Of a stretch of DNA of 64,000 bases, positions 46,955-57,481 are shown piece after piece; the first letter of the stretch is position 1; every line of letters starts with the position of its first letter. The stretch is from contig NC_092680.1 of NCBI RefSeq assembly GCF_964355755.1, forward strand, positions 5,001 through 69,000, read 5' to 3'. This DNA is from Antedon mediterranea (Eukaryota; Echinodermata; Crinoidea; Comatulida; Antedonidae). The notes under the pieces were generated by a model, which saw only the letters and a list, made by a program, of their open reading frames with translations, was not told the DNA's origin and made no database searches. The position numbers and the translations under genes are program-made.

Positions 46955-47260
46955 CGCGTCGTTGAAGTTTTAATTTAAATACACCTATCCTCCTTCTTCG
47001 AACAGAATGGATTTCGTAAATCACGGCTAAGCTCAGCAGTGATTAAAACACCGTGGCCATTGATATCAATGCTTAATATAGGCTACGTTCGAGTTCGAAT
47101 CCGCGAAATGTGTAAATAATAATTATCACCGCTTAAATCAAAAACTAGACCACAAAATTACAAAAGTAGCAAAATAACAAAGCTCCCACAAAAAAACATA
47201 TTTTTTAAATACATGGCATCTTCACCAGATGATTAAGAATACAAATTTGATATAGAAATA
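46955..47260. other. Region between the giant foldback and the lectin gene
   Basis: It should contain the lectin 3' UTR. A B-box-like GAGTTCGAATCCGCG at 47089-47103 has no A box nearby. Nothing else seen. Confidence 0.5.
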
Positions 47261-47526
47261 TCAAATCAAATCAAACAAATCACAATTGCTTGTTCCCAGA
47301 CCATGAGCTACGTCAGTCTTTCTAGATTTAAGACCGAAGCAAATGATTTCGTCTGAGATATGTTGCATCTGGAACGAAGTACATCCGTCAGCTAAGAGAC
47401 AGTATTGAAAACAACGTGTTAGACTTTCTGTTAACAGATGACCAACAGCTAATGCACTCAATGTTTCGGCAGTTAGACATGTGTTTCTGTGTTTCTTTAC
47501 CGACATCAGTCTTGCTGTTTTTACAT
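47261..47526 (-). CDS. Lectin exon 4 (PAN/Apple-like domain)
   Basis: Acceptor ttttgtttcag, TGA stop at 47261-47263. 87 residues including CLTAETLSALAVGHLLTESL, TRCFQYCLLADGCTSFQMQ and IICFGLKS. Cysteine spacing C-C-C-C-C-C with C..SF resembles PAN/Apple domains. Confidence 0.8.
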
Positions 47527-49906
47527 CTGAAACAAAATAAACGATAAGGTTGTGTTAATGCAAATTGTAAAATAAAGAACTGTATGTAGGCCTATTACTA
47601 AATCAATATTCTAACCTTTCTTTTCACAAATTTGTATCCTTGCACAGCGGCACAAACTCTATCATTCCATGTGACATCGTCGTCATACAATTCAGCACAA
47701 ATGTATCCTTGCACAGCGGCACAAACTCTAAAATTCCATGTGACATCGTCATAAATTCAGTACAAATGTATCTTTGCACGGCGGCACAAACTCTATCATT
47801 CATGTAACATCGTCATACAATTCAGCACAAATGTATCCTTACACGACGGCACAAACTCTATCATTCCATGTACCATCGTCATACAATTCAGCACATTCCA
47901 TGTGCCATCGTCATACAATTCAGCACAAATGTATCCTTGCACGGCGGCACAAACTCTATCATTCCATGTACCATCGTCATACAATTCAGCACAAATGTAT
48001 CCTTGCACGGCGGCACAAACTCTATCATTCCATGTGCCATCGTCATACAATTCAGCACAAATGTATCCTTGCACGGCGGCACAAACTCTATCATTCCATG
48101 TACCATCGTCATACAATTCAGCACAAATGTATCCTTGCACGGCGGCACAAACTCTATCATTCCATGTGCCATCGTCATACAATTCAGCACAATTTTCATG
48201 TGCCCTATTTTGCTCACCCCGCGCCCAATCTGTATATTCTAACCTTTCTTTTCACAAATGTATCCTTGCACGGCGGCACAAACTCTATCATTCCATGTGC
48301 CATCGTCATACAATTCAGCACAATTTTCATGTGCCCTATTTGGCTCACCAGGCGCCCAATCTGTATGATAAAGGTCAACATTAATTTTAAATAAAGCCTG
48401 AAGAAAAATAATGAAAGATGTTTTTTAAAATGTGCAGGTTAATTTATTTCCAAGCACCAATGTCTAAGGATTCAGATATACTATTTACTACAAAAGTATC
48501 TTTAACACATAATTTTTAACAATAACCCTCTTTTTTTATTATTATATAAGCATCTATTCTTATAATATATCTCTAATGTAATTTTTGCACAGTATAGAAA
48601 AAATAAAATAAATAATAATTTATCATACCAGGTACGTGCACAACATGAAAATTGATAGCATGCAACAATTAAATAAAGTACTGTGTAAGTAATAAATGAA
48701 CTTATATAATATTTACGACAGAATGAGTTGTTTCGTTATCTTACTAGTAAAACTAACTGGTTCGTTGCTCGTCCACTTCCAAGTCACATCCAACTCATTC
48801 AGACCTATCCACGTGCGTGTACATTGTGTTCTGCCATTACTAGCAAAGTAGTTTTCGTTTGCTGAAGAGATGGAAATGATATACGAATTGTCTGCCACAC
48901 ACTGTAAATTAGCATTGTACCAATTAGAAGGATCACAGTACACTTTATAACAGTTTCCTTCAAAGTAACTCCACGATGAGGCACATCTATCTGCAAAACA
49001 AATACATTAAAGCTACTACTTGAACATTTTGAACTTACAGATATCTGGAGATTAAAACACAATAACGAAAAAAGATTTACCATGGAAACAAAATAATCCC
49101 CCAATTCATATATATTAGATTATTGGTTTTTACCTTCAGATATGGATAAATATGTTAAGTCGGTGGAAATACAAGGCAAAGGTTATTGGAAAAAAGATAA
49201 TGAATATATCAAAGATGACATGTACTGCAACAAGATTAACGAATTAATTGAGAATTATTTAAAAATTACACATTTTAGTGAACTTCTGTCAGATACCGAA
49301 TTATGGGCAATGTGTAAAAATAAAATACGTAGTTTTAGAATATACAAAATCCAAGAAAAACAAGGCCAACAGCCATAAGTCACGTGCTAAAACGCATAGT
49401 GCTACCGGACCGACAGACAGACCGACATAGTGAACTATAGAGTCGCGTCCACGCGACTAAAAACATATGATGAACTATAATAAACCACCACAAATCATTA
49501 ATCTTAAACGTCAATATAACAATATGAAATGCTTTACGAGCATGTAGTAGAGGTATTAAAATAGGATCTCGTAAAAAGTGGTGCAAAGAAGGAGAAGGTG
49601 GTTATCAAAATACTTTTTGAATCTAGAAAAAATGAGGTATAAAAAACACTTTAAACATGCGCGTCAGGTTTCTTTTCTGAACTATATATATATAGATCTG
49701 GAAAGAGACATTCTTACTGAAATAAAAAATTTCTCAATGAAATTTCTTTACCGAAGCTAAATAAAAAATATGAAAAAAAAGTAGGCCTATATACTTTTTA
49801 TAGTAATAAATCATAACAAATACCTACCACAACTGACTTCGAAAGGAGTAATAATGAAGACAAAAATATTTAATTGCAGGCAAGTTTTAAGAAATCTACT
49901 ATACAT
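47261..49906 (-). CDS. Secreted C-type lectin with C-terminal PAN/Apple-like domain (4 exons)
   Basis: Splicing exons 49828-49906, 48745-48990, 48244-48360 and 47261-47526 gives 235 residues with every intron in phase 1. Residues 1-26 form a signal peptide with hydrophobic core (LNIFVFIITPF). Residues 27-147 form a C-type lectin domain: RCASSWSYFEGNCYK, WYNANLQC, ISISSANENYF, WIGLNE, W.W, then GEPN and YDDGTWNDRVC ending GYICEKK. EPN plus WND are the calcium-site motifs typical of mannose-type binding. The last about 88 residues have six cysteines in a PAN/Apple-like order (TRCFQYCLLADGCTSFQ...IICF). Predicted to be an extracellular, calcium-dependent sugar-binding protein, perhaps in immunity or adhesion. 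No close family member is named from memory. Confidence 0.86.
47633..48229 (-). repeat. Tandemly expanded duplicate of lectin exon 3
   Basis: A second copy of exon 3 begins at 48229 with its own atacag acceptor. Only 14 nt (gttagaatatacag) separate it from the donor of the intact exon. Within it the 66-bp segment encoding CAELYDDGTWNDRVCAAVQG and YI is repeated in tandem: five in-frame copies down to about 47900, then shortened and frameshifted copies to 47633. The last ends in the original donor context (AAAGgttagaatat). The frame from 48229 stops at 47796, before any donor. In this copy the EPN motif reads EQN. Confidence 0.85.
48244..48360 (-). CDS. Lectin exon 3 (EPN/WND calcium-site exon)
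   Basis: Acceptor atcatacag, donor gttaga. It encodes WAPGEPNRAHENCAEL, YDDGTWNDRVCAAVQGYICE, KK. It carries the EPN tripeptide, the WND motif and the last two cysteines of the lectin fold. Confidence 0.9.
48745..48990 (-). CDS. Lectin exon 2 (N-terminal two thirds of the C-type lectin domain)
   Basis: Acceptor gttttgcag, donor gtaaga. It encodes RCASSWSYFEGNCYKVYCDP to WKWTSNEPVSFT. It contains the first disulphide pair, the WIGLNE core strand and W.W. Confidence 0.9.
49142..49760 (+). mobile_element. Decayed Tx1/L1-like non-LTR retrotransposon fragment
   Basis: Two plus-strand frames: GKGYWKKDNEYIKDD to ELWAMCKNKIRSFRI (49142-49378), and WLSKYFLNLEKMRYKKHFKH to TEIKNFSMKFLYRS (49578-49760). 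These match the segment between endonuclease and reverse transcriptase in L1/Tx1 ORF2, where GKG.W...., W...K.KIR, KYFLNLEK and EI+.FY..LY.S appear in this order. Frameshifts and the insert at about 49383-49470 break it. It sits in lectin intron 1 on the opposite strand. Confidence 0.75.
49383..49475. mobile_element. Small repeat with GACCGACAGACAGACCGAC core
   Basis: CGACATAGTGAACTATAGAG, TCGCGTCCACGCGACTAAAA is the reverse complement of the sequence flanking the MITE at 29291-29541. It is therefore a dispersed repeat and the empty-site relative of that locus. Confidence 0.65.
49828..49906 (-). CDS. Lectin exon 1 (signal peptide)
   Basis: ATG at 49904-49906, donor gtaggt. MYSRFLKTCLQLNIFVFIIT then PFEVSC. 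Chosen because it is a signal peptide, ends in phase 1 with G, and joins exon 2 to read CDRCASSW. A decayed L1/Tx1-like fragment lies in the intron that follows. Confidence 0.75.
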
Positions 49907-51246
49907 CTTTGTTTGCTAAAGAGGAAAGTCGTTGTGTGTGATTTGGTAAAAAGACAGACAAACGTAAATCAATATTTATTGAACTAAATAACACTAATGA
50001 AACAAAAATATATCATTTTGGTGGATTTGAAGTAACTGGGCATGCATGTTTGATTTGCAAACAAAGGCTATAGATAAGATTACAAGCAATGATTTATTAA
50101 CAATACAATATGTAATATGCAATATATGAATATATTGATTCGGTCACAATCTTTTAGTTTTCTTTTGTTTATATGACTTTCTTTTATTATCTCGTCCATT
50201 TATGTTTCATTAAAATTTGAAATGGCCAGAATTTGATTAGAAAATCTTAATTGTCTTTGTGCCGAGCAGCCTGTAGATTGGTGGGTAAAGTGCTTGCCTT
50301 CCCATTACAAGGCCCAGGGGTTCAATCCTTACCTAGTGCACTTTAATTTCAAGATTTTACTATATTGTGGATAGTTTCTCTTTTGGACACAATATTAAAG
50401 TAGGCCAACCACAGCTATTTGGACAAATCATAATTACTCGATCTAATTTGACAGTTTATCCATTTTGAGGCAGCACGTTGTCACTATGCGCTAGTCAAAC
50501 ATTTCCCCATTTTGGACAAATATTCTCTATTTTGAAGCAAAAAATAAGAATATCTCGGATCCAAAAAAACGTCACTCAAAAATATATACGTACTTGTTGA
50601 GACTTTGCGAAGCCCAGCAAGTGAAGACTCAAGAATATGTTGTAGATCTTTGTGGATTATATAGATATATAATTTAACACTTAATGACATTTATTATATA
50701 GATATATAATTTAACATTTAATGCAATTTATTTTTCAACAATCAGTTTAATGAGAATAAAGTTTTGTACTGTACACACATTATAAAAACATTACATTTTA
50801 TAACAAATCTGTACAAACGCTTAAAATGCTTGGTATGCTGCAGTGAATAAAGAAGTAAACACGATACAAGTAGGCCTAATGATAATGTTACAATTTCTAT
50901 TGTCGAACTTTCTTTCAAAAAGTGACAATACAGAATAAGAAACGAATTGTTATTTAATTTTTACTTTATACAAATTTAAACACACATGAAATTATATATT
51001 GTATCTTTACAAAAACGTGTTATTTAAATATTGCCACTAACAATTGTTTTTCTTTGATTTAAAAAGAAAGAAAAAAAATAATAAAATTCGTTATTATATT
51101 GTAATTAAAAACGACGTTTAGAAGTAAACAAGCAACTGATTCCCAAAAATCGATTTATAATTTGACTTTGGTATATAAATAGCTATAGCTAACAAAATGT
51201 TCACAAATTATTCAATTCCCAGCGAAGTTATTCAAGTAATGATCAT
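49907..51246. other. Intergenic between the lectin and the 1542-residue gene
   Basis: AT-rich. The lectin promoter should lie just above 49906 but no clear TATA or other element is recognised. It holds one tRNA-like SINE at 50268-50345 and a duplicated ATATAGATATATAATTTAAC (about 50660 and 50698). Confidence 0.5.
50268..50345 (+). mobile_element. tRNA-like SINE head
   Basis: TAGATTGGTGGGTAAAGTGC resembles an A box and GGGGTTCAATCC a B box, about 40 nt apart, in a tRNA-sized stretch. The acceptor stem does not pair convincingly, so I call it SINE-derived. Confidence 0.6.
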
Positions 51247-51252
51247 TTTATT
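51247..51252 (-). promoter_or_regulatory. Polyadenylation signal AATAAA of the 1542-residue gene
   Basis: AATAAA on the minus strand about 110 nt beyond the stop codon at 51361, in AT-rich sequence. A reasonable 3' UTR end; the cleavage site is unseen. Confidence 0.5.
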
Positions 51253-51360
51253 ACATAATAAAATATGCTTATTATTAATATAGACCATAATGTCAATGTG
51301 TTGAAATCTATTTACTGTTAGTTTACTCAGGGAAGAGTTAAATCAAAATTCTTCCCTGGT

Positions 51361-54300
51361 TTATTGTTCCATATTTTTGTGAATCCTCTCAAAATGTTGC
51401 ACAAATTCAGAAAACATAATCAATTTGGAACTTTTTATGTTATATTTTCTTAAAATGGTTTCTAGTAATTTCTGTTCTGCAACAGACATTTCACGTTTAT
51501 TTATACGTAATTCTTTTATAACACGTCTAAACTGCGTTAACGGTTTCTTGCGAAAAAATCGTCTGTGGATGTAGTTAAGTGGTAAAAATGGCTTGTCATA
51601 TCTAGTGATGCAAGGTATTTCAACTCCGTAAAAGGACATTTTCACCAGCCTTTGGATTGGCACACCGCCATAGCGTACTTTACTACAACCTGGTAAAACA
51701 GATTGCCTTTTGAAATTGTCTTCTTTTAAGGCTGCTTTCTCATCATCACTTATCTTCGAAAGTTGTTGTTTTCTGTTTTTTTCTTCTGAATTATATTTTC
51801 TAATTAAATCTTTAAACGGATGTACACAAGCAGTTTTCTTCTTCTCAATGTTATTATTATTCAAGTTTGTTAGCGAACTAATTTTATCAGGTTGAAATTT
51901 AGTATTTTCTTGGGAATCACTAGGTAAGTATTGCATATTGGAGTGAATTGAATATTTTCTGTTCGTTTCAATTTGATTAGGAGTTATATTTGGCTTAGTA
52001 ACTTTATTTTGAAAGTTATCCAAACTAGAATGTTTTAATCCCTCCCGAGTTACAATCTCATTGACTTCATGTAAACAAGGTGTTTTATTTATTCCATGGG
52101 TTTTCTGTCGAAATTCCACAATTTCAAAATCGGTTTTGGTTTCAGAATGGTTAGGTATTGCTTCTATAGTGCCTTTATTTTCAGGTTCTTTTACATTGTC
52201 AGAAGTCTCTAGTTCTTCAGACAACTCTTGTGCTGATGAACGGGTACTTTCTATTCCATACTTTGGTTTCTTCAATATACCGTCATTAGAGGTTAATGTC
52301 AAATCTTGCACACGTTTTCTACCATGGTATTTTGGTAGAATCTCGTCATCTGTTTTGTTCTTATTCAATTTGTCTGCAATCGATGCTCTGGTATTTTCTG
52401 TTGATAAGTGAGTTTGATAATCAAAATAAGGCGGTAACTTGTCAGCAATAACTCTTATATTTGGAAAAAAGAGTTTATCAGACTCCTTCTCGTCTAAGAG
52501 TTCACTGACGTCAGCAGGCATATTTGTAGCAGACATATTATGCATTAACGTTGTGAGACAATCACCCTTCTTGTAAAAGAGAACAGGTGAAGATGTCTTA
52601 GTTTCCTTACAATTCATTTTGTTTATAATGGAATAGTCTGCATCCAAAGGTGTTGCTTCTTTACGGAATGTTATCTTTAATTTATTTGTCTTCAATGTTT
52701 GCTTTAATGTGCATGTATATTTTGAGATTGAAAGTTCTTTCGTATTTTTATCATTTAAAACTTCTTTGCAAACAGTAGTTTTTGGTATGCTAGAATTCTT
52801 CAAACACAAACTATTTTCAGGTTTGTCTTGCATGATTTGTACTTTTTCTAATGTTAAATATTTTGAAGAATCCTTGTCAGATTGTTGTATCTGAAGTTGG
52901 TGGTGTATATCATTGGATATGCATGAGGTATGACTTTTTTCACAAGATTTACTGAGCACTAGTTGATTTCCTGGTACATCAGGAGATTTCAAACATTTTT
53001 CATAACTCTGAACTGAATCTAGATGATTTACAGGAGATGTTGCACATTGGTCATCTGCCAACTGATGGACCGGATTGTTGGCACAATGTCTTCCTCCTGT
53101 AATTGGCATAGACTCTTCATGTGACAAGGTCAACGAGGACTGCATAATTTGGTTGTTAGAATAATTTGTAGAGCTTATATTATTACTTGAAGAGATCTCG
53201 TTGGTTTGGTCACTAGCACAGCTTTGATTTGCTGATGTACAATCAGGATTTCTTTGTGTAGAACCCTTTTTTGATTGGTAGATGCTAATGCTTTCCTCAG
53301 AATGAACTGGAATAAGCTCTCTTTCATTCATTCTTTCTTCATAAGGAGATGTTTGCTTCCTTATGTTGGTTTTAATGTATTCACCTGCAGAGGTTTGCAT
53401 TTGATCTTTATGTAGACCTACATTAGGATGTTTCTGATGTGCATTAGGAGATGTCTGTTTTAAATCTCTTGGCATGAAAGGAGAGCAGAGTTTCAAATTG
53501 ACACTGTTGTTACCTTCAGACATTAGAACATTCTCCCTATGTAACATAGTATCAGACCGATTGATCTTGTAGTTGCAATTTGAATATTTATCTGCTGAAA
53601 CTGGCTGTGTATATGGTAAATTATAAGAATCTTGATGACTTTGTGAGTTGGTACAGCTTTCACCTTTAATTCGACATTTGTCTTCAGAAAATATCATTAC
53701 CTCTTTAGTCTGCTTCTGAAAATAGTTTACTATAGACATCTGTACTTGTTTTCTACATGGTACATTCTGCATGTCCAGACACTTCTTTTTATTATCAGTG
53801 GATGTAGAAACTGCCTCAGAAGGTTCTGTTTTAACAGAAACTGTGTTAATGGATTGTGATTTGTGTTCATTTGCAATGCATTGTACTGAATTGGTTAAAA
53901 TCTGTTTTTCAGAGGCATAATTCAAAACTGGCTTCTTTTGCAGAGCAGATATCAATTGGCCTTTCGATTCAGCTGCTTTCTGCACTAAAAGACCTTGTTG
54001 AAATTTCTTGTTTTTGTAATTTGCATAGGTTTCATTTTTATAGTGCACAGACTCATAGTCAAAGGGGCTTGAACAATGTATGGAGTTTTTCTGTTTATGA
54101 ATCGTTGTTAGTTGGTATTTTGAATAGTCACCTTGGTCTGTTCCATATTGCTGCAACTGAAGCAAGCTGTCTGACCTATTTTTGTATACGTTTGAATCAT
54201 CTACAGTTTTTTTATTGTCACTGTCAAAACTATAACACACATTTGGCAGTGCATTAGGTGAATCTTGCACAATTAAATTTTGTGCACACATTTCTGTAGA

Positions 54301-55989
54301 AGATTTTTGCCGTAGGTCTCTAACGGTCAAAGTAGGAGATGGTTGTTTGTATGTAGGTTCTTTCACGGACACCTGTTTTGTACGTGCTAAACTGGTGTTA
54401 TAATCATAATGTTGTTTGTTTCTCTCTTTTGAGCTTTGTAATTGATTTGACAAATATGTTACCATATTATTATTCATGGAATAAGTTTTAAGAAGTTCAT
54501 TTCTACTATCAGTGTTAAGGCTTGGCAATTGAAGCTCTTTTCTTCCATGTTGTGTATTCAGTTTACTTTTAAACTTGATATTTTCACTAGGCTGCTTCAG
54601 GACAGTACAGTTATTTTGATAAAATGGATGATGGGTTTCACCTTTAATATAAATTTTTGCGATATTAGATGTCTGAATGTCTGGAGCAAGACTTTGTACA
54701 TCAACTATTACTGGAACAACACTCTTATTCACCCGAGTATCTCTCATTGTTGGTGGATTTGTCATTGCCTTTGATCTTCCTAAATCCTTAAGTGTTTCAG
54801 AATTAAAGCTTAGGCACAAAGAATTGGCTTGCTGCAATGTTTTTTCTAGTTTGTTCTTGTCATAAAAAAAATCTTCTTGTTTAGGATGTATGACACTGGC
54901 AGAAAATTTTCCACATCCTTGTGGCAAAGAATGTGCAGATTGCATGTTAATAACAGTTGGCATGTAAATATAATTAGTGTTTTGATGGGAATTAATGGGA
55001 TTACTAGAATTAGCTGGAGTGTTATAACTTGGAGTGCTGTACAAAGTTCTTTCATAGTTCATTTTTGGCATGTCTTTACTAGTGATACTAGAATTGCCTG
55101 GTGTGTTATGAACTGGAGTGCTGTATATATTTCCTTCATAGTTCATTTTTGCCATGTTTTTACTGGTGATACTAGAATTGCCTGGTGTGTTATGAACTGG
55201 AGTGCTGTACATAGTTCCTTCATAGTTCATTTTTGGCAAGTTTTTACTGGTAATACTAGAATTGCCTGGTGTGTTATGAACTGGAGTGCTGTACATAGTT
55301 CCTTCATAGTTCATTTTTGCCATGTTTTTACTGGTGATACTAGAATTGCCTGGTGTGTTATGAACTGGAGTGCTGTACATAGTTCCTTCATAGTTCATTT
55401 TTGGCAAGTTTTTACTGGTGATACTAGAATTGCCTGGTGTGTTATGAACTGGAGTGCTGTACATAGTTCCTTCATAGTTCATTTTTGGCAAGTTTTTACT
55501 GGTAATACTAGAATTGCCTGGTGTGTTATGAACTGGAGTGCTGTATATATTTCCTTCATAGTTCATTTTTGGCATGTTTTTACTGGTGATACTAGAATTG
55601 CCTGGTGTGTTAAGAACTGGAGTGCTGTACATAGTTCCTTCATAGTTCATTTTTGGCAAGTTTTTACTAGTGATAGAATTGCCTTGTATGTTATAAACTG
55701 GAGTGCGACTGTACATAGTTCCTTCGTAGTTCGTTGTTGCTTGATAGTTAACATTATACTGCATGTTAGGTAACATGTCATTATTTATCAGATTGGCATT
55801 ACCATGAACAGCATGCATACCATACAATTGTACCGGTACCATGCCATCAGTCATTTTTGGAATGTTCTTTTCCTTCTCAACTGGATTTCTTACATTGTTT
55901 CTGTCTGGCATAGCACAGTAACCATTTACAGCATAATTCATTGTTCTTTGATTCTCTTGCTGGTAAAATACACTCTTTTTCACATTCAT
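51361..55989 (-). CDS. 1542-residue low-complexity protein with N-terminal 28-residue repeats and C-terminal SKI/DAC-like domain
   Basis: One uninterrupted coding exon with the initiator 18 nt after a strong acceptor (ctttttcag at 56008). Residues about 86-330 hold eight full copies and one partial of a 28-residue unit, NYEGTMYSTPVHNTPGNSSI plus TSKNLPKM. The middle about 1100 residues are hydrophilic, Ser/Asn/Lys-rich and probably disordered. Residues about 1437-1542 form a compact basic domain: VPIQRLVKMSFYGVEIPCI, PFLPLNYIHRRFF, FRRVIKELRI, KLLETILRKYNIKSSKLIMF. Its order of strands and helices resembles SKI/SNO/DAC DNA-binding-like domains (as in SKIDA1 or DACH), which suggests a nuclear regulator. 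That assignment is inference; the family is otherwise unrecognised. The gene itself is well supported by length, the start after an acceptor, and the conserved-looking C-terminus. Confidence 0.85.
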   Translation of the reverse strand: MNVKKSVFYQQENQRTMNYAVNGYCAMPDRNNVRNPVEKEKNIPKMTDGMVPVQLYGMHAVHGNANLINNDMLPNMQYNVNYQATTNYEGTMYSRTPVYNIQGNSITSKNLPKMNYEGTMYSTPVLNTPGNSSITSKNMPKMNYEGNIYSTPVHNTPGNSSITSKNLPKMNYEGTMYSTPVHNTPGNSSITSKNLPKMNYEGTMYSTPVHNTPGNSSITSKNMAKMNYEGTMYSTPVHNTPGNSSITSKNLPKMNYEGTMYSTPVHNTPGNSSITSKNMAKMNYEGNIYSTPVHNTPGNSSITSKDMPKMNYERTLYSTPSYNTPANSSNPINSHQNTNYIYMPTVINMQSAHSLPQGCGKFSASVIHPKQEDFFYDKNKLEKTLQQANSLCLSFNSETLKDLGRSKAMTNPPTMRDTRVNKSVVPVIVDVQSLAPDIQTSNIAKIYIKGETHHPFYQNNCTVLKQPSENIKFKSKLNTQHGRKELQLPSLNTDSRNELLKTYSMNNNMVTYLSNQLQSSKERNKQHYDYNTSLARTKQVSVKEPTYKQPSPTLTVRDLRQKSSTEMCAQNLIVQDSPNALPNVCYSFDSDNKKTVDDSNVYKNRSDSLLQLQQYGTDQGDYSKYQLTTIHKQKNSIHCSSPFDYESVHYKNETYANYKNKKFQQGLLVQKAAESKGQLISALQKKPVLNYASEKQILTNSVQCIANEHKSQSINTVSVKTEPSEAVSTSTDNKKKCLDMQNVPCRKQVQMSIVNYFQKQTKEVMIFSEDKCRIKGESCTNSQSHQDSYNLPYTQPVSADKYSNCNYKINRSDTMLHRENVLMSEGNNSVNLKLCSPFMPRDLKQTSPNAHQKHPNVGLHKDQMQTSAGEYIKTNIRKQTSPYEERMNERELIPVHSEESISIYQSKKGSTQRNPDCTSANQSCASDQTNEISSSNNISSTNYSNNQIMQSSLTLSHEESMPITGGRHCANNPVHQLADDQCATSPVNHLDSVQSYEKCLKSPDVPGNQLVLSKSCEKSHTSCISNDIHHQLQIQQSDKDSSKYLTLEKVQIMQDKPENSLCLKNSSIPKTTVCKEVLNDKNTKELSISKYTCTLKQTLKTNKLKITFRKEATPLDADYSIINKMNCKETKTSSPVLFYKKGDCLTTLMHNMSATNMPADVSELLDEKESDKLFFPNIRVIADKLPPYFDYQTHLSTENTRASIADKLNKNKTDDEILPKYHGRKRVQDLTLTSNDGILKKPKYGIESTRSSAQELSEELETSDNVKEPENKGTIEAIPNHSETKTDFEIVEFRQKTHGINKTPCLHEVNEIVTREGLKHSSLDNFQNKVTKPNITPNQIETNRKYSIHSNMQYLPSDSQENTKFQPDKISSLTNLNNNNIEKKKTACVHPFKDLIRKYNSEEKNRKQQLSKISDDEKAALKEDNFKRQSVLPGCSKVRYGGVPIQRLVKMSFYGVEIPCITRYDKPFLPLNYIHRRFFRKKPLTQFRRVIKELRINKREMSVAEQKLLETILRKYNIKSSKLIMFSEFVQHFERIHKNMEQ
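55010..55740 (-). repeat. 84-bp coding minisatellite
   Basis: The DNA behind the 28-residue repeats: period 84 bp, nearly identical copies, with the variation concentrated in NLPK/NMAK/NMPK and TM/NI positions. Length is a multiple of three, so copy changes keep the frame. Confidence 0.93.
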
Positions 55990-56084
55990 TTTGTTCTAGA
56001 TTCTTTTCTGAAAAAGAAAAAAGTTATTATAAAGATTTAGTTTCAGCATTTTTTAATTTGTTTTTTTCTTTTCTTATTTCTTCT

Positions 56085-56785
56085 TTCTCTTATTTACTTA
56101 GTAAATTAATATTAGTAGGTACAAGTGGAGGTGTACTCAGGGCTTTTCTTTCTCTTATTTACTTAGTAAATTAATGTTAGTAGGTACAAGTGGAGGTGTA
56201 CTAAGGGCTTTTCTTTCTCTTATTTACTTAGTAAATTAATATTAGTAGGTACAAGTGGAGGTGTACTCAGGGATTTTCTTTCTCTTATTTACTTAGTATA
56301 TTAATATTAGTAGGTACAAGTGGAGGTGTACTCAGGGCTTTTCTTTCTCTTATTTACTTAGTAAATTAATATTAGTAGGTACAAGTGGAGGTGTACTCAG
56401 GGATTTTCTTTCTCTTATTTACTTAGTATATTAATATTAGTAGGTACAAGTGGAGGTGTACTCAGGGCTTTTCTTTATCTTATTTACTTAGTATTATATT
56501 AATATTAGTAGGTACAAGTGGAGGTGTACTCAGGGCTGTTCTTTCTCTTATTTACTTAGTAAATTAATATTAGTAGGTACAAGTGGAGGTGTACTCAGGG
56601 ATTTTCTTTCTCTTATTTACTTAGTATATTAATATTAGTAGGTACAAGTGGAGGTGTACTCAGGGCTTTTCTTTCTCTTATTTACTTAGTAAATAATATT
56701 AGTAGGTACAAGTGGAGGTGTACTCCGGGCTTTTCTTTCTCTTATTTCTTAGTAAATTAATATTAGTAGGTACAAAACAAACAAA
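56085..56785. repeat. 65-bp minisatellite (upstream intron)
   Basis: About 11 copies of a unit with CTTATTTACTTAGTAAATTA, ATATTAGTAGGTACAAGTGG and AGGTGTACTCAGGG. It starts about 80 bp above the acceptor of the 1542-residue gene, within its putative 5' intron. Confidence 0.94.
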
Positions 56786-57481
56786 AAATCCATATAAAAA
56801 TAAGCAGTTTTTGAGAAATCAGGAAAAATAAAAAACTGTTCGAAAATATCAAAAAAGCACTGTATATTTTTTTCAGCCGTTAGGTGCTTCTTCTCACTTT
56901 GCAATCGACAAAAAATTAAAAAAATGGTCACGTTATCCCACGCACACATGTACCATTCTCGTCTCATCATCTCGATCGCATGAACCCCAATTCATTTCAT
57001 AATATTTATTTGACAATAATGTAAAATATACATAGATGAATTGGTCAGGGACTTCTAAAGTAACTAGATTACTATAAGTGTCAGCAGTCCCATGATCTTA
57101 ACTAAAACAAATTTATCATAAACAATACTCATATTATTAAACGGCAATTATCACCAAGTGAGGCCAATCTTCATTTGTCTTGCAGCTGAGGCCTAGTCTG
57201 ACTTACATCAACTCATAAACATTTATTGTCTAACTGTAGGCTATAGTCAATTATAGGACTTTGACCTAAATGTGCGTCTTGTTATCAAACTACATCCTAT
57301 CTATCTGATAATAGATTATTTGAAAAAAATCATGTATAATTTAATTTGTTCATATGTAAAACCTTGAAGAAACCCATCTTGAAAAGAAGCCTTCCTCTAG
57401 CTTTGATCTGCAATAGTAATCTTGAAAAAGAAACCCATCTGGAAAATGAAGCCCACCCAAGAGTACTAAAAAAAGAAGCCC
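56786..57481. other. Putative intron, nothing recognised
   Basis: AT-rich; no domain-bearing frame. The short frame at 56749-56970 on the minus strand arises from AT-rich sequence. Confidence 0.5.

Noticed and set aside
47085-47105. B-box-like GAGTTCGAATCCGCG
   Set aside because: No A box at tRNA spacing and no stem; chance or a very short SINE relic.
47774-48394. Plus-strand frame of 206 codons with HTIQHKCILARRHKLYHSMC repeats
   Set aside because: Antisense of the 66-bp lectin exon array.
53856-54257. Plus-strand frames inside the 1542-residue gene (also 54877-55773)
   Set aside because: Antisense shadows of a long coding exon; the 298-codon one mirrors the 84-bp coding repeat.
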